Shown here one piece after another: positions 57,412-64,000 of a DNA stretch of 64,000 bases. The translations under genes and the position numbers were made by a program. Source of the stretch: an uncultured Clostridia bacterium (GTDB taxonomy: Bacteria > Bacillota > Clostridia > Oscillospirales > Acutalibacteraceae). Each line of letters starts with the position of its first letter. The stretch's first letter is position 1. Under the pieces are notes generated by a model, which searched no databases, was not told where the DNA came from, and saw only the letters and a program-made list of their open reading frames with translations. The stretch is taken from positions 124,001 to 188,000 of the forward strand of contig CALEIS010000135.1 of the NCBI GenBank assembly GCA_937877675.1, given 5' to 3'.

Positions 57412-58077
57412 ATGTCTAAGTATACAACAGAAACAGCAACACTTAAAGCACTTGTCATCGACACGAATGTTCTTAGGGTAAATGGGTATGAAGTAAATTT
57501 CAATGATGCAGGGTTGAGTATTACCCCACCTAAAGTGTAGACTATTCCTGACGAATAGCCTGAAAATCCTGGTGAGGGTGGAGATACACCATAGCCTACT
57601 CCTACTCCAATTCCACCAATAAATCCTGACATCATAATTGGTGGAGGTGCAACTGAAATCATTAAAGAAACTGTTATTGAAAAACATAATTCAGTAAAAA
57701 CAGTAACACTAAATCTTGGTAATATTATTGTTGGTGTTTCTAATAAAAATTATACTTGTAATATTGACGAAGAAGAGGGTAATATAAGTTTCTCATTCAA
57801 AGGAGAAAATGTAGATTCCACAGAAAAATGGATTCCAAGTAAAGTTTTGGTAAACGGACAAGTTGTTCTAGTTCCAATTCATCGAGGATAGGCTAATGAA
57901 TGGATTATTTCATTATATTCTCATGGTGATTCATTATCAGATATATATGGAGGTCTTACAGATGAAAGTATTATAAAGATTTATTTCTATCTTTCTGAAT
58001 AGGTTGCCATTGAAGAGGATGACTTAGAAGGGGATGAAGAAGAATCACCTGAAAATCCTGAAGAACCTACAGAATAA
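57412..58077 (+). CDS. fibre-like protein with YTTETA N-terminus, TAG-recoded
   Basis: A 221-residue protein with five TAG codons. Its N-terminus MSKYTTETATLKALVIDT matches the module in the 33966 (minus) and 49198 proteins. A Pro/Thr/Gln-rich linker (~50-72) is followed by a beta domain (KTVTLNLGNIIVGVSNKNYTCNI, SLYSHGDSLSDIYGG) and an acidic Pro/Glu tail. It probably docks to the same partner as the two larger proteins. The standard-code product would end after about 42 codons. An early promoter begins 3 bp after its stop. Confidence 0.65.
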
Positions 58078-58080
58078 TTC

Positions 58081-58109
58081 TTGACAATCCCACAGAATAA
58101 TGCTATACT
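58081..58109 (+). promoter_or_regulatory. early-type promoter
   Basis: TTGACA 58081-58086, 17-bp spacer, TATACT 58104-58109; ATG 58138 at ~+23. Confidence 0.8.
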
Positions 58110-58137
58110 TCCCATGTAAATAAATTTAGCACATACT

Positions 58138-58449
58138 ATGGGCAAGACATGGAAGAAGCGTGACGGACATGGTAAGCATGTTGGTAATTGGCGTGGAAAA
58201 GGTGAAGAGTATGGTCACAATTGGCGACCTAATTCATACCGTGGAGCTTACAGAGAGTTCTGCGAAACTGATAAAGATTATCCTAAAATGAGAAAAGGGG
58301 CAGTTCCCCCTGAGCCTTGGGATGACCAGCAAAGTGAGGGCAGAGTTCGCCCTGATAGTTCACGGTTTAATCACCGCTCAATGAAAAAGGCTAAAGATGC
58401 TCGCCGTGAGTTTGAAGATAACTTCCCTGACCTTAACATTGAATTCTAA
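58138..58449 (+). CDS. small basic hypothetical early protein
   Basis: A 103-residue protein rich in H, R, K, G and W (MGKTWKKRDGHGKHVGNWRGK...), with no domain recognised. The charge pattern suggests nucleic-acid contact. It has its own promoter (and a weak TGTAAATA at 58115) and is followed by a terminator shared with the converging minus-strand operon. Confidence 0.6.
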   Translation: MGKTWKKRDGHGKHVGNWRGKGEEYGHNWRPNSYRGAYREFCETDKDYPKMRKGAVPPEPWDDQQSEGRVRPDSSRFNHRSMKKAKDARREFEDNFPDLNIEF

Positions 58450-58455
58450 AAACTT

Positions 58456-58481
58456 AGCCCTTATCGCTTTAGATAAGGGCT
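58456..58481. terminator. bidirectional terminator
   Basis: Stem AGCCCTTATC / GATAAGGGCT; the stop codon of the minus-strand gene lies in it. Confidence 0.75.
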
Positions 58482-59065
58482 TCATCATTTAACATCATAA
58501 AAGGACTAGGCGTATCTTCATAATAGAAATACAAACAGTAGTCATCTTTGGTATAATCTACAAATACCTTGAACTTCTCCTTTGCTTCAAATCTCCGACA
58601 GAAGCGTAACTTACCCTCCTTGGTAACTGTATCACTCTTACATAAGATTAGACTATTACTTGCTGTGAGTATCTTACTGTTATATTCAATGCAGTCCCAT
58701 ACCTTATCACCTACCTTGAAGTAATGTATGCCTAACTTGTCATCCTTGCCATGATTTTTCTTTGAGAGTTTTTTAATAGATGTTTTCATCTTCTTTAGTA
58801 ACTTCTCATCAAACAACTCTTCCACATCACCTAACACATACTTACCCTCTTCAAATTCATAAAAGTCCTTTACTTTGAGAATAGGTTTCTTGGGCTTCTT
58901 AGGCTTAGGAGGTTCAACCTTTTTAGGCTCTTCCTTTAGAGGAGGTGGTGGAGTAGATGCTAGTTTAGGTTCTTCCTCTTTCTTTTTCCTAGTCCTCTTC
59001 TTAGGAGGTTCATTGACAATTACAATAGGCTTTACCTCTTCAACTACTTTCTTCTTCCTTGCCAT
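58469..59065 (-). CDS. hypothetical basic protein with Pro/Lys-rich N-terminus
   Basis: A 198-residue protein. Residues 1-60 are a Lys/Pro/Glu repeat region (MARKKKVVEEVKPIVIVNEPP), likely unstructured. The C-terminal domain (~65-198) has YEFEEGKYVLGDVEELFD and WDCIEYNSKILTASNSLILCKSD with a beta-rich pattern. No family recognised. It ends the DNA-modification operon and overlaps the methyltransferase gene upstream by 26 nt. Confidence 0.6.
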   Translation of the reverse strand: MARKKKVVEEVKPIVIVNEPPKKRTRKKKEEEPKLASTPPPPLKEEPKKVEPPKPKKPKKPILKVKDFYEFEEGKYVLGDVEELFDEKLLKKMKTSIKKLSKKNHGKDDKLGIHYFKVGDKVWDCIEYNSKILTASNSLILCKSDTVTKEGKLRFCRRFEAKEKFKVFVDYTKDDYCLYFYYEDTPSPFMMLNDEALI

Positions 59066-59768
59066 AAGTTCTTTCCTTGGCTATTTTATAGTAGTTCTCG
59101 TCTAATTCAATACCAATGAAATTTCTATTCAATTCCTTTGCAGCAAGAGCAGTTGTTCCACTTCCCATGAATGGGTCAATAACTAAATCACCATCATTAG
59201 AAAGTGTTTTGATAAAGAATTTGATAAGGTCAAGTGGTTTCTGTGTAGGGTGAGTTCCACATTCCTTTTCTCTCTTAGGAGTAACAGACGTTTCAATGAA
59301 ATCATGAAGTGCTTTACCATCGTTGTTGAAAGTCCCTGTTTTCTTCTTATAGACGAAGTATAACCAAGGCTCTGTGCTATTGATAAAGTGTAAGTTCATG
59401 TTCCTAGGCATAGGATTAGTCTTATGCCATACACCTACAGTCTTATAATAAAATCCATGCTCTTGTGCCATTTCAATAATTGTTTCCAATTTCATAATAG
59501 ACATGAACATGAGTAATGAACCACCTACTTTACTAACTCTTGCAGCTTCCTTGAAAAAAGAATTCATAAGTTCTTTCCATTCATCGTAGCCTACATTATC
59601 CCAACCTGCTGCAACAAAGAAATTGTCACGCATGTTTTGAAGATTGGCTGCTCTGCTCTTTGCAAATTCTCCCAAGTTATAAGGAGGGTCAGTTACTATC
59701 AAATCAACAGTATCATCACCTATCGTCCCTAATACTTTCAAACAGTCATCATTGTATAATTCAAACAT
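59040..59768 (-). CDS. DNA adenine-N6/cytosine-N4 methyltransferase 1
   Basis: A 242-residue beta-class amino-methyltransferase: DPPY (27-30, catalytic motif IV) comes before the SAM-binding motif I DPFMGSGTTA (~198-207), the order of the beta class. An HPTQKPLDLI segment precedes the SAM site and the C-terminal end is NRNFIGIELDENYYKIAKERTYG. It methylates an amino group in DNA. It is the first of three tandem paralogues by position toward 59 kb. Target sequence is unknown. No TAG. Confidence 0.9.
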   Translation of the reverse strand: MFELYNDDCLKVLGTIGDDTVDLIVTDPPYNLGEFAKSRAANLQNMRDNFFVAAGWDNVGYDEWKELMNSFFKEAARVSKVGGSLLMFMSIMKLETIIEMAQEHGFYYKTVGVWHKTNPMPRNMNLHFINSTEPWLYFVYKKKTGTFNNDGKALHDFIETSVTPKREKECGTHPTQKPLDLIKFFIKTLSNDGDLVIDPFMGSGTTALAAKELNRNFIGIELDENYYKIAKERTYGKEEESS

Positions 59769-60507
59769 TTTCTATTCTTTCTTTTGCAATGTTAAAATAG
59801 TTCTCGTCTAGTTCAATACCAATGAAATTTCTATTCAAATTCTTACAAGCAACTCCACATGAGCCACTACCCATACAGAAGTCCAAAACAGTATCTCCCT
59901 CATTGGTAAATGTCTTAATAAGATTTTCCAACAATGCTACAGGCTTTTGAGTAGGGTGTAATGACGATGTTTGTTTTTCGCTCTTATAAGTCAATAACTG
60001 TGTAGGGTATCTATCATATGTAGGCACATACACACTATCTTTCAAAATATCACCATACACTTTGGTTTTAGTTGCCACATCATTTCGTTTTACATTAGCA
60101 TGAGACAACTTTTCAGCCTTCCACATCTGAGGATTATATGTAGGCTGTTTTCTATAAAACACAGCAATCTCCTCAATGTTTCTCAAAGGTTGTTTCTTTG
60201 CATTCAAAAATCCTACTGATTGTGTTTTCTGCCAATAATACTTGTACTTGAAGTTCTTTATGTTGGCACTAATCACTTGACTGCTATAAGGCTCTTGACA
60301 GAATAAGATTGTAGGAACATTGACCATCGTATTGTCATTTATTAATCCCCACATCTCTTCTACATCAATTATGTTATCCCATGTTGCCTTTTTGTTCAAA
60401 CATCCATAAGGAGGGTCTGCCAAAATCAAGTTAGCCCTCTCTAACAACGATGGGTTGTCTCGTAAAATTTCTAAACAATCTCCTTGGTATAATTCTATGT
60501 TAGGCAT
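59761..60507 (-). CDS. DNA adenine-N6/cytosine-N4 methyltransferase 2
   Basis: A 248-residue paralogue: DPPYG at 31-35, then HPTQKPVALLENLIKTFTNEGDTVLDF, and motif I DFCMGSGSCG (~209-218) with the same C-terminal end NRNFIGIELDENYFNIAKERIENV. Its central, recognition-type part (~80-160, KTQSVGFLNAKKQPLRNIEEIAVFYRKQ) differs from the neighbours, suggesting another target. It overlaps each neighbour by 8 nt. The Cys for Thr in motif I keeps the fold plausible. Confidence 0.9.
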   Translation of the reverse strand: MPNIELYQGDCLEILRDNPSLLERANLILADPPYGCLNKKATWDNIIDVEEMWGLINDNTMVNVPTILFCQEPYSSQVISANIKNFKYKYYWQKTQSVGFLNAKKQPLRNIEEIAVFYRKQPTYNPQMWKAEKLSHANVKRNDVATKTKVYGDILKDSVYVPTYDRYPTQLLTYKSEKQTSSLHPTQKPVALLENLIKTFTNEGDTVLDFCMGSGSCGVACKNLNRNFIGIELDENYFNIAKERIENV

Positions 60508-61276
60508 TTTCTATTCTTTCCTTGGCTATTTTATAGTAGTTCTCGTCAAGTTCAATGCCAATGAAATTTCTATTCAAAATCTTACATGCAACACCTGTAG
60601 TTCCACTCCCCATAGTAAAGTCTAGGACAGTATCACCTTCGTTGGTATAAGTTTTCACCAAGTATTCTAATAATGATAATGGCTTTTGTGTAGGGTGAAC
60701 ATATTTACTTTCACAATCAAAGAACAATACATTGGCAGGGTAATTCGTAAATTTCTGCACATATTCCTTTCCATCTTGCATGAGTAAGTTATCCTTATTG
60801 AGATTAGTATTGGAATAAGAAATCAATCCTTGTCGTTTAGAAGTATTCTTCTTTGTTTTGTTAATAGGCGTAAGACCTTGTGGAAAATAAGTCATGGGAA
60901 ATGATTTTCCACCAGCAGAAGCATTACCATTACTGAATACAATAATGTCCTCATACTTATTCATAGGTCTATAATTAGCATTTGCAAAACCTGTCTGATG
61001 ATTTTTCACCCATTTCCAATCATATCTGTATTCTTTCAAATTACTTGTTCTAAGCAATGAACTAAATGGCTCGTTACCAAAAAGAACAATAGGTGCTTTA
61101 TCTTTACGGAGTTGTTTCAATAATTCCCACATCCTTTCAGCAGGAATTATTTTATCCCATTTACTTCTAGTGGATGAATAAGGAGGGTCAGTAATAATAG
61201 CATCAACTTTGACACCCATCTTCACCAACTCATCCATTACCTCTAAACAATCTCCTTGGTATAATTCAATCATCAT
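60500..61276 (-). CDS. DNA adenine-N6/cytosine-N4 methyltransferase 3
   Basis: A 258-residue paralogue from ATG 61276: DPPYSS at 30-35, HPTQKPLSLLEYLVKTYTNEGDTVLDF, motif I DFTMGSGTTG (~219-228), then NRNFIGIELDENYYKIAKERIENA. The recognition-like centre (KWVKNHQTGFANANYRPMNKYEDIIVFSNG) is distinct. ATG 61276 overlaps the TGA of the preceding gene (ATGA), favouring it over ATG 61285. The three genes share DNA-level identity in their ends, showing duplication. Confidence 0.9.
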   Translation of the reverse strand: MMIELYQGDCLEVMDELVKMGVKVDAIITDPPYSSTRSKWDKIIPAERMWELLKQLRKDKAPIVLFGNEPFSSLLRTSNLKEYRYDWKWVKNHQTGFANANYRPMNKYEDIIVFSNGNASAGGKSFPMTYFPQGLTPINKTKKNTSKRQGLISYSNTNLNKDNLLMQDGKEYVQKFTNYPANVLFFDCESKYVHPTQKPLSLLEYLVKTYTNEGDTVLDFTMGSGTTGVACKILNRNFIGIELDENYYKIAKERIENA

Positions 61277-61608
61277 CCTCCACAAGTCTTGAATAGAACG
61301 ATTTGAGTATGTACATTAGTCTTGGTCTCCTCAATCGCTGTCTTTATTATTTCAAGCGCAACAGTCCTTGTAATGTAAAACTTTTCTACAAGTACATCTG
61401 CTGCTTCATCATAAAAATCTATCGTCTCAAATTGCTTCAAATCTTCATCAATCCACATTCTACTGCAATTCTCTCCACAGTATAGTGATAATGTATGCTT
61501 ATCGAAACAACCACTTCTTATCAAATCATTGGCGTATTCTTCACCTATTTCTTGGGTTTCTTCTGCTGTCTGATTCAACAAGAAGTACAAAATGTTATCG
61601 AACTCCAT
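61273..61608 (-). CDS. hypothetical protein in DNA-modification operon
   Basis: A 111-residue acidic helical protein (MEFDNILYFLLNQTAEETQEI...) with two Cys (SGCFD, GENCSRMW). It overlaps the methyltransferase 3 gene (ATGA). A weak TAAATA motif lies upstream with the ATG at +3, though it coincides with the stop of the Mom-like gene and may be chance. No family recognised. Confidence 0.55.
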   Translation of the reverse strand: MEFDNILYFLLNQTAEETQEIGEEYANDLIRSGCFDKHTLSLYCGENCSRMWIDEDLKQFETIDFYDEAADVLVEKFYITRTVALEIIKTAIEETKTNVHTQIVLFKTCGG

Positions 61609-61614
61609 GCTCTA

Positions 61615-62208
61615 TTATTTACTCTTTCTCCTCTTCTCCAAGTCATATAGGTAGATTTCCTTACCTAATGTCTGCTCATAATGGGCTTCACCATTCTCAA
61701 GGGCTTCTCTCAATTTCTTGGCAAAAGGTTTCAATTCACCCTTATACTTTGCTCTGATAGCCTTGTCATGGTGTCTCTTACCTTCATGAACAATAACCCT
61801 ACCCTTGGATGTCTGACCTAAATGCTCAAAGTTGGATGCTTGGTAAATCACTCCCTTGTGACCATAAGTGTTATCAGCATAGGAGATTACCTTCTTCACA
61901 TTGGTATTCTTGATTAGCCATTTGAGCGTTCTTCCTATAAAGTAACTCTCAGTATTCTTAGGCGTATCATCAATGCAACACAAGCGTCTAAGTTCAATGA
62001 TGTCATCTATGGAGTCAGCATATTTCTTCCAACAGTTAGCCATACCTAATCCTCCATAAATCATTGCTCCTACCATTGTGTCACCATCCATGAGTTTGAA
62101 GCAATAAATGGATGAGAGACCATTGATATTGTGACTGTAGTGCCACTTCTCAATGAAGTCTCTCACCTCTATTCTCTCACAAGGCTCTACTGTGTATGTA
62201 ATTGCCAT
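61615..62208 (-). CDS. Mom-like GNAT DNA-modification protein
   Basis: A 197-residue protein resembling phage Mu Mom and related DNA-base modifiers. It has a WHYSHNING start (~22-30), IELRRLCCIDDTPKNTES (~71-88), then LIKNTNVKKVISYADNTYGHKGVIYQASNFEHLG (~98-131), the SYAD-GH-G-IYQA signature of the family. Mom proteins modify adenine in phage DNA to block host restriction. Its ATG lies exactly at the predicted +1 of an AGAAC-type promoter, so it is leaderless. It heads the methyltransferase operon. The chemistry is inferred from the family. Confidence 0.75.
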   Translation of the reverse strand: MAITYTVEPCERIEVRDFIEKWHYSHNINGLSSIYCFKLMDGDTMVGAMIYGGLGMANCWKKYADSIDDIIELRRLCCIDDTPKNTESYFIGRTLKWLIKNTNVKKVISYADNTYGHKGVIYQASNFEHLGQTSKGRVIVHEGKRHHDKAIRAKYKGELKPFAKKLREALENGEAHYEQTLGKEIYLYDLEKRRKSK

Positions 62209-62214
62209 GAGAGT

Positions 62215-62220
62215 ATTATA
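62215..62220 (-). promoter_or_regulatory. AGAAC-type promoter with palindrome, leaderless
   Basis: Minus strand: AGTAGAACTACTGTATAATA with a palindromic CAGTAG-AA-CTACTG (62221-62234) over the AGAAC element. The predicted start equals ATG 62208. Confidence 0.75.
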
Positions 62221-62235
62221 CAGTAGTTCTACTGT

Positions 62236-63600
62236 TTACATATCCCAAATGACTCTGTAATCGTTCTGTAAGTAGTTTCTTACTGCTTCTGACTTGAATG
62301 CTTTAGTTCCCTTTGAAGTTTCAAAATAAAGAAGATAGGGCTTATGATGTTCAATGAAATCTTTTATCTTTGTATATTCCTTTTCAGAAATTGTATCATT
62401 GAAAAGTCTACAGTTTTTCTTCTTTACTTGCTTTCTAAAGATGAACTTACCATTTTCTGCCTTTTCAACATAAAGCTCAATGCTCTTATACTGTTCGTTC
62501 ATTTTCTTTAGATGGTACGCTTCATCCTTAACGCCCATGACTTCTGCCCAAGAATTATCAGACTTGAAATAACAAGTAATGGAATCAACATTCTTATATT
62601 TCATAGCATTAAGAACATACGTAATAATGTCATCATATGTGAGATAATACTTCTTTTCTTCTGCATAGTAAGTCTCATAATACCTAACATCAGTAGCCAA
62701 GGTATGTTCCACAGCCTTTTTCACTTCCTCATTCTTCTCCTCAAAACAATCTTCTATGAACTTATCTTTAGGATTTGAGAATGAATGAAGATAAGCAGTG
62801 TAATAAGTTCCATCATCATTAAGAATTGCGAAAAGATACTGTTTACTCTTTTTCTTACAAATTCTCCATCGACCTTCGCTGTCTTTGATGTAACCCTCTT
62901 TCTTCTTCGTTTCTTCTTCGCCATTCCATGAGTATCTATTTTTCACCCAAGAGCTTCTTGAATAGACATCATGGCGACCTACGAACATCATCTTCTCTCC
63001 TTGCTTACTCTTATAGACATGCCACATCTGCAAGTTCTTAGGAGTAATGTAACCTTGAGAATTAAGAATGTTAGAATATGCAATGTTATCCTTGAAAGTC
63101 TCAGAAGAACAAGGAATCAGAACTCTGTCTTTTCCATCCCAACCATAAACAAACTCACCCTCAATGTCACCCTTGATTATAGAACAGTTGTCAATAATCC
63201 ATGCAAGATTATTTTGTGTAATCTCAAATACCCAACCTCTAGGGTCTTGAATTTCAAAAGAGACATTACGATAAGAAGCAAATCTGTTATAAGTGAAACG
63301 GTTTGCTTGCCTAAAGATTTTGAATCCCTTGGTAGGAACATTATCATGTTCCTCTGTAGGAACTTTCTCAGAAATCCAATTATTGAAAGAAGTTTCGTGA
63401 CGGAATTTGCCTTTCTCATCATAATAAGAGACAAACCCAATCTTGTAAGTAGGCTCTGTTGTTTCTTCAACTTTTACATACTCACCATCAATACGAACGT
63501 ATCTCTTTACATAACTATCATCCTTTACATATTTGAGGTTGAACCCACACTTGAGCTTTTTAGGGATGAAAATGTTTTCTTTGATTTCTGCGTTCTTCAT
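62236..63600 (-). CDS. unknown 454-residue protein
   Basis: A 454-residue basic protein with multiple segments such as RFTYNRFASYRNVSFEIQDPRGW and FGWDGKDRVLIPCSSETFKDNI, plus a C-terminal part DIITYVLNAMKYKNVDSITCYF. It is Tyr/Lys-rich and no family is recognised. It lies directly upstream of the Mom-like gene and downstream of a truncated partner with similar composition. No TAG. Confidence 0.6.
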   Translation of the reverse strand: MKNAEIKENIFIPKKLKCGFNLKYVKDDSYVKRYVRIDGEYVKVEETTEPTYKIGFVSYYDEKGKFRHETSFNNWISEKVPTEEHDNVPTKGFKIFRQANRFTYNRFASYRNVSFEIQDPRGWVFEITQNNLAWIIDNCSIIKGDIEGEFVYGWDGKDRVLIPCSSETFKDNIAYSNILNSQGYITPKNLQMWHVYKSKQGEKMMFVGRHDVYSRSSWVKNRYSWNGEEETKKKEGYIKDSEGRWRICKKKSKQYLFAILNDDGTYYTAYLHSFSNPKDKFIEDCFEEKNEEVKKAVEHTLATDVRYYETYYAEEKKYYLTYDDIITYVLNAMKYKNVDSITCYFKSDNSWAEVMGVKDEAYHLKKMNEQYKSIELYVEKAENGKFIFRKQVKKKNCRLFNDTISEKEYTKIKDFIEHHKPYLLYFETSKGTKAFKSEAVRNYLQNDYRVIWDM

Positions 63601-63603
63601 TTT

Positions 63604-64000
63604 TTAGTAAATGTCTTTATTCTTTACGAATTCAACACCTTCGAGAATCGTCTTATGAGCATACTTCTTATTATCCGTACCTCTCACAGTATTAGTGAAA
63701 CCCTCAGACCAAGCATCTTTCAAACGCTGTTCCTCAAGAGCAAAACCATCAATAAGGAAGTTACGAAGGGCAATATCAAAGAGTTTGAGTTCATAATTAA
63801 CCTTTGAGAAATGGACAAACTTGACAATCATACAACCATCATACCAAGTCCATTTCCACAGTTTGAACTTGTTACAATCCTCAAGATGGAGAGTAACGGA
63901 AGTCTCATCATCAAAATAAAGTTTAGCGCAGCGATAATGATAATAATCATCATCAAACTCCACCTTTACGAGATTGCGCTTATCAATGTAAGCCTTTACG
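63604..64000 (-). CDS. unknown protein, 5' end beyond the window
   Basis: The visible part is ~132 codons with the frame open to the window edge (a GTG near 63963 is one possible start but the frame continues upstream). Sequence: VKVEFDDDYYHYRCAKLYFDDETSV then FKLWKWTWYDGCMIVKF. No family recognised. It precedes the 454-residue protein by 3 nt. Confidence in its start is low. Confidence 0.5.
   Translation of the reverse strand, partial: VKAYIDKRNLVKVEFDDDYYHYRCAKLYFDDETSVTLHLEDCNKFKLWKWTWYDGCMIVKFVHFSKVNYELKLFDIALRNFLIDGFALEEQRLKDAWSEGFTNTVRGTDNKKYAHKTILEGVEFVKNKDIY

Noticed and set aside
60500..61285. Start of methyltransferase 3 at ATG 61285
   Set aside because: ATG 61276 overlaps the upstream stop in the usual ATGA form and aligns with the start of its paralogues.

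Overview
The window is a 64 kb piece of a large tailed-phage genome with a contractile (T4-like, myovirus) tail that reads TAG as a sense codon. TAG interrupts many long late genes in frame, while every gene whose end is visible stops at TAA or TGA. The best single proof is a glycosyltransferase of the sugar-binding DXD family at 55961-57076 whose conserved core motif runs straight across a TAG. By analogy with known genetic-code-15 phages (Lak and other gut phages) the inserted residue is probably glutamine; the sequence proves read-through, not the identity of the residue. The DNA is AT-rich. The host cannot be named: the promoters are of TTGACA/TATAAT type, and many genes lack a Shine-Dalgarno sequence.

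Layout. 1-2.0 kb: leucine-rich-repeat (LRR) fibre protein and two small tail-associated genes. 2.1-3.1 kb (minus): unknown protein. 3.1-14.3 kb: baseplate module (gp25-like, gp6/baseplate-J-like, two giant structural proteins, small late genes), densely TAG-recoded. 14.4-20.6 kb: early-type operons of small genes with dUTPase and an SPFH protein, no TAG. 20.6-24.2 kb: two large late-type proteins. 24.2-25.8 kb: small early genes and a DUF932 protein. 25.8-26.6 kb: non-coding region with a 20-bp-phased iteron array and an outward promoter. 26.7-34.0 kb (minus): three LRR proteins. 34.0-40.4 kb: early-type genes including an RNA ligase and an RlaP-like nucleotidyltransferase, ending in a secreted glucosaminidase lysin. 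40.4-42.9 kb (minus): fibre-like pair joined by a slippery A7. 42.9-44.6 kb: baseplate hub-like gene and small genes. 44.6-47.5 kb: small genes, dihydrofolate reductase, candidate small RNA. 47.5-55.1 kb: three large fibre-like proteins. 55.2-57.4 kb (minus): glycosyltransferases. 57.4-58.4 kb: two small genes. 58.5-64 kb (minus): DNA-modification island with three tandem adenine methyltransferases and a Mom-like protein.

Two promoter languages divide the genes. Early-type promoters are TTGACA-N16-18-TATAAT, often with AGAAC just before TGTATAATA; in at least six genes the ATG lies exactly at the predicted transcription start, implying leaderless mRNAs. Late-type sites resemble the T4 late promoter TATAAATA and lie just upstream of structural and lysis genes, usually placing the ATG at +1 to +7. 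TAG codons are confined to late-type genes with one exception (45120-45479), which suggests that TAG read-through is tied to late gene expression. No suppressor tRNA, release factor or tRNA synthetase gene was seen here, so that machinery must lie elsewhere.
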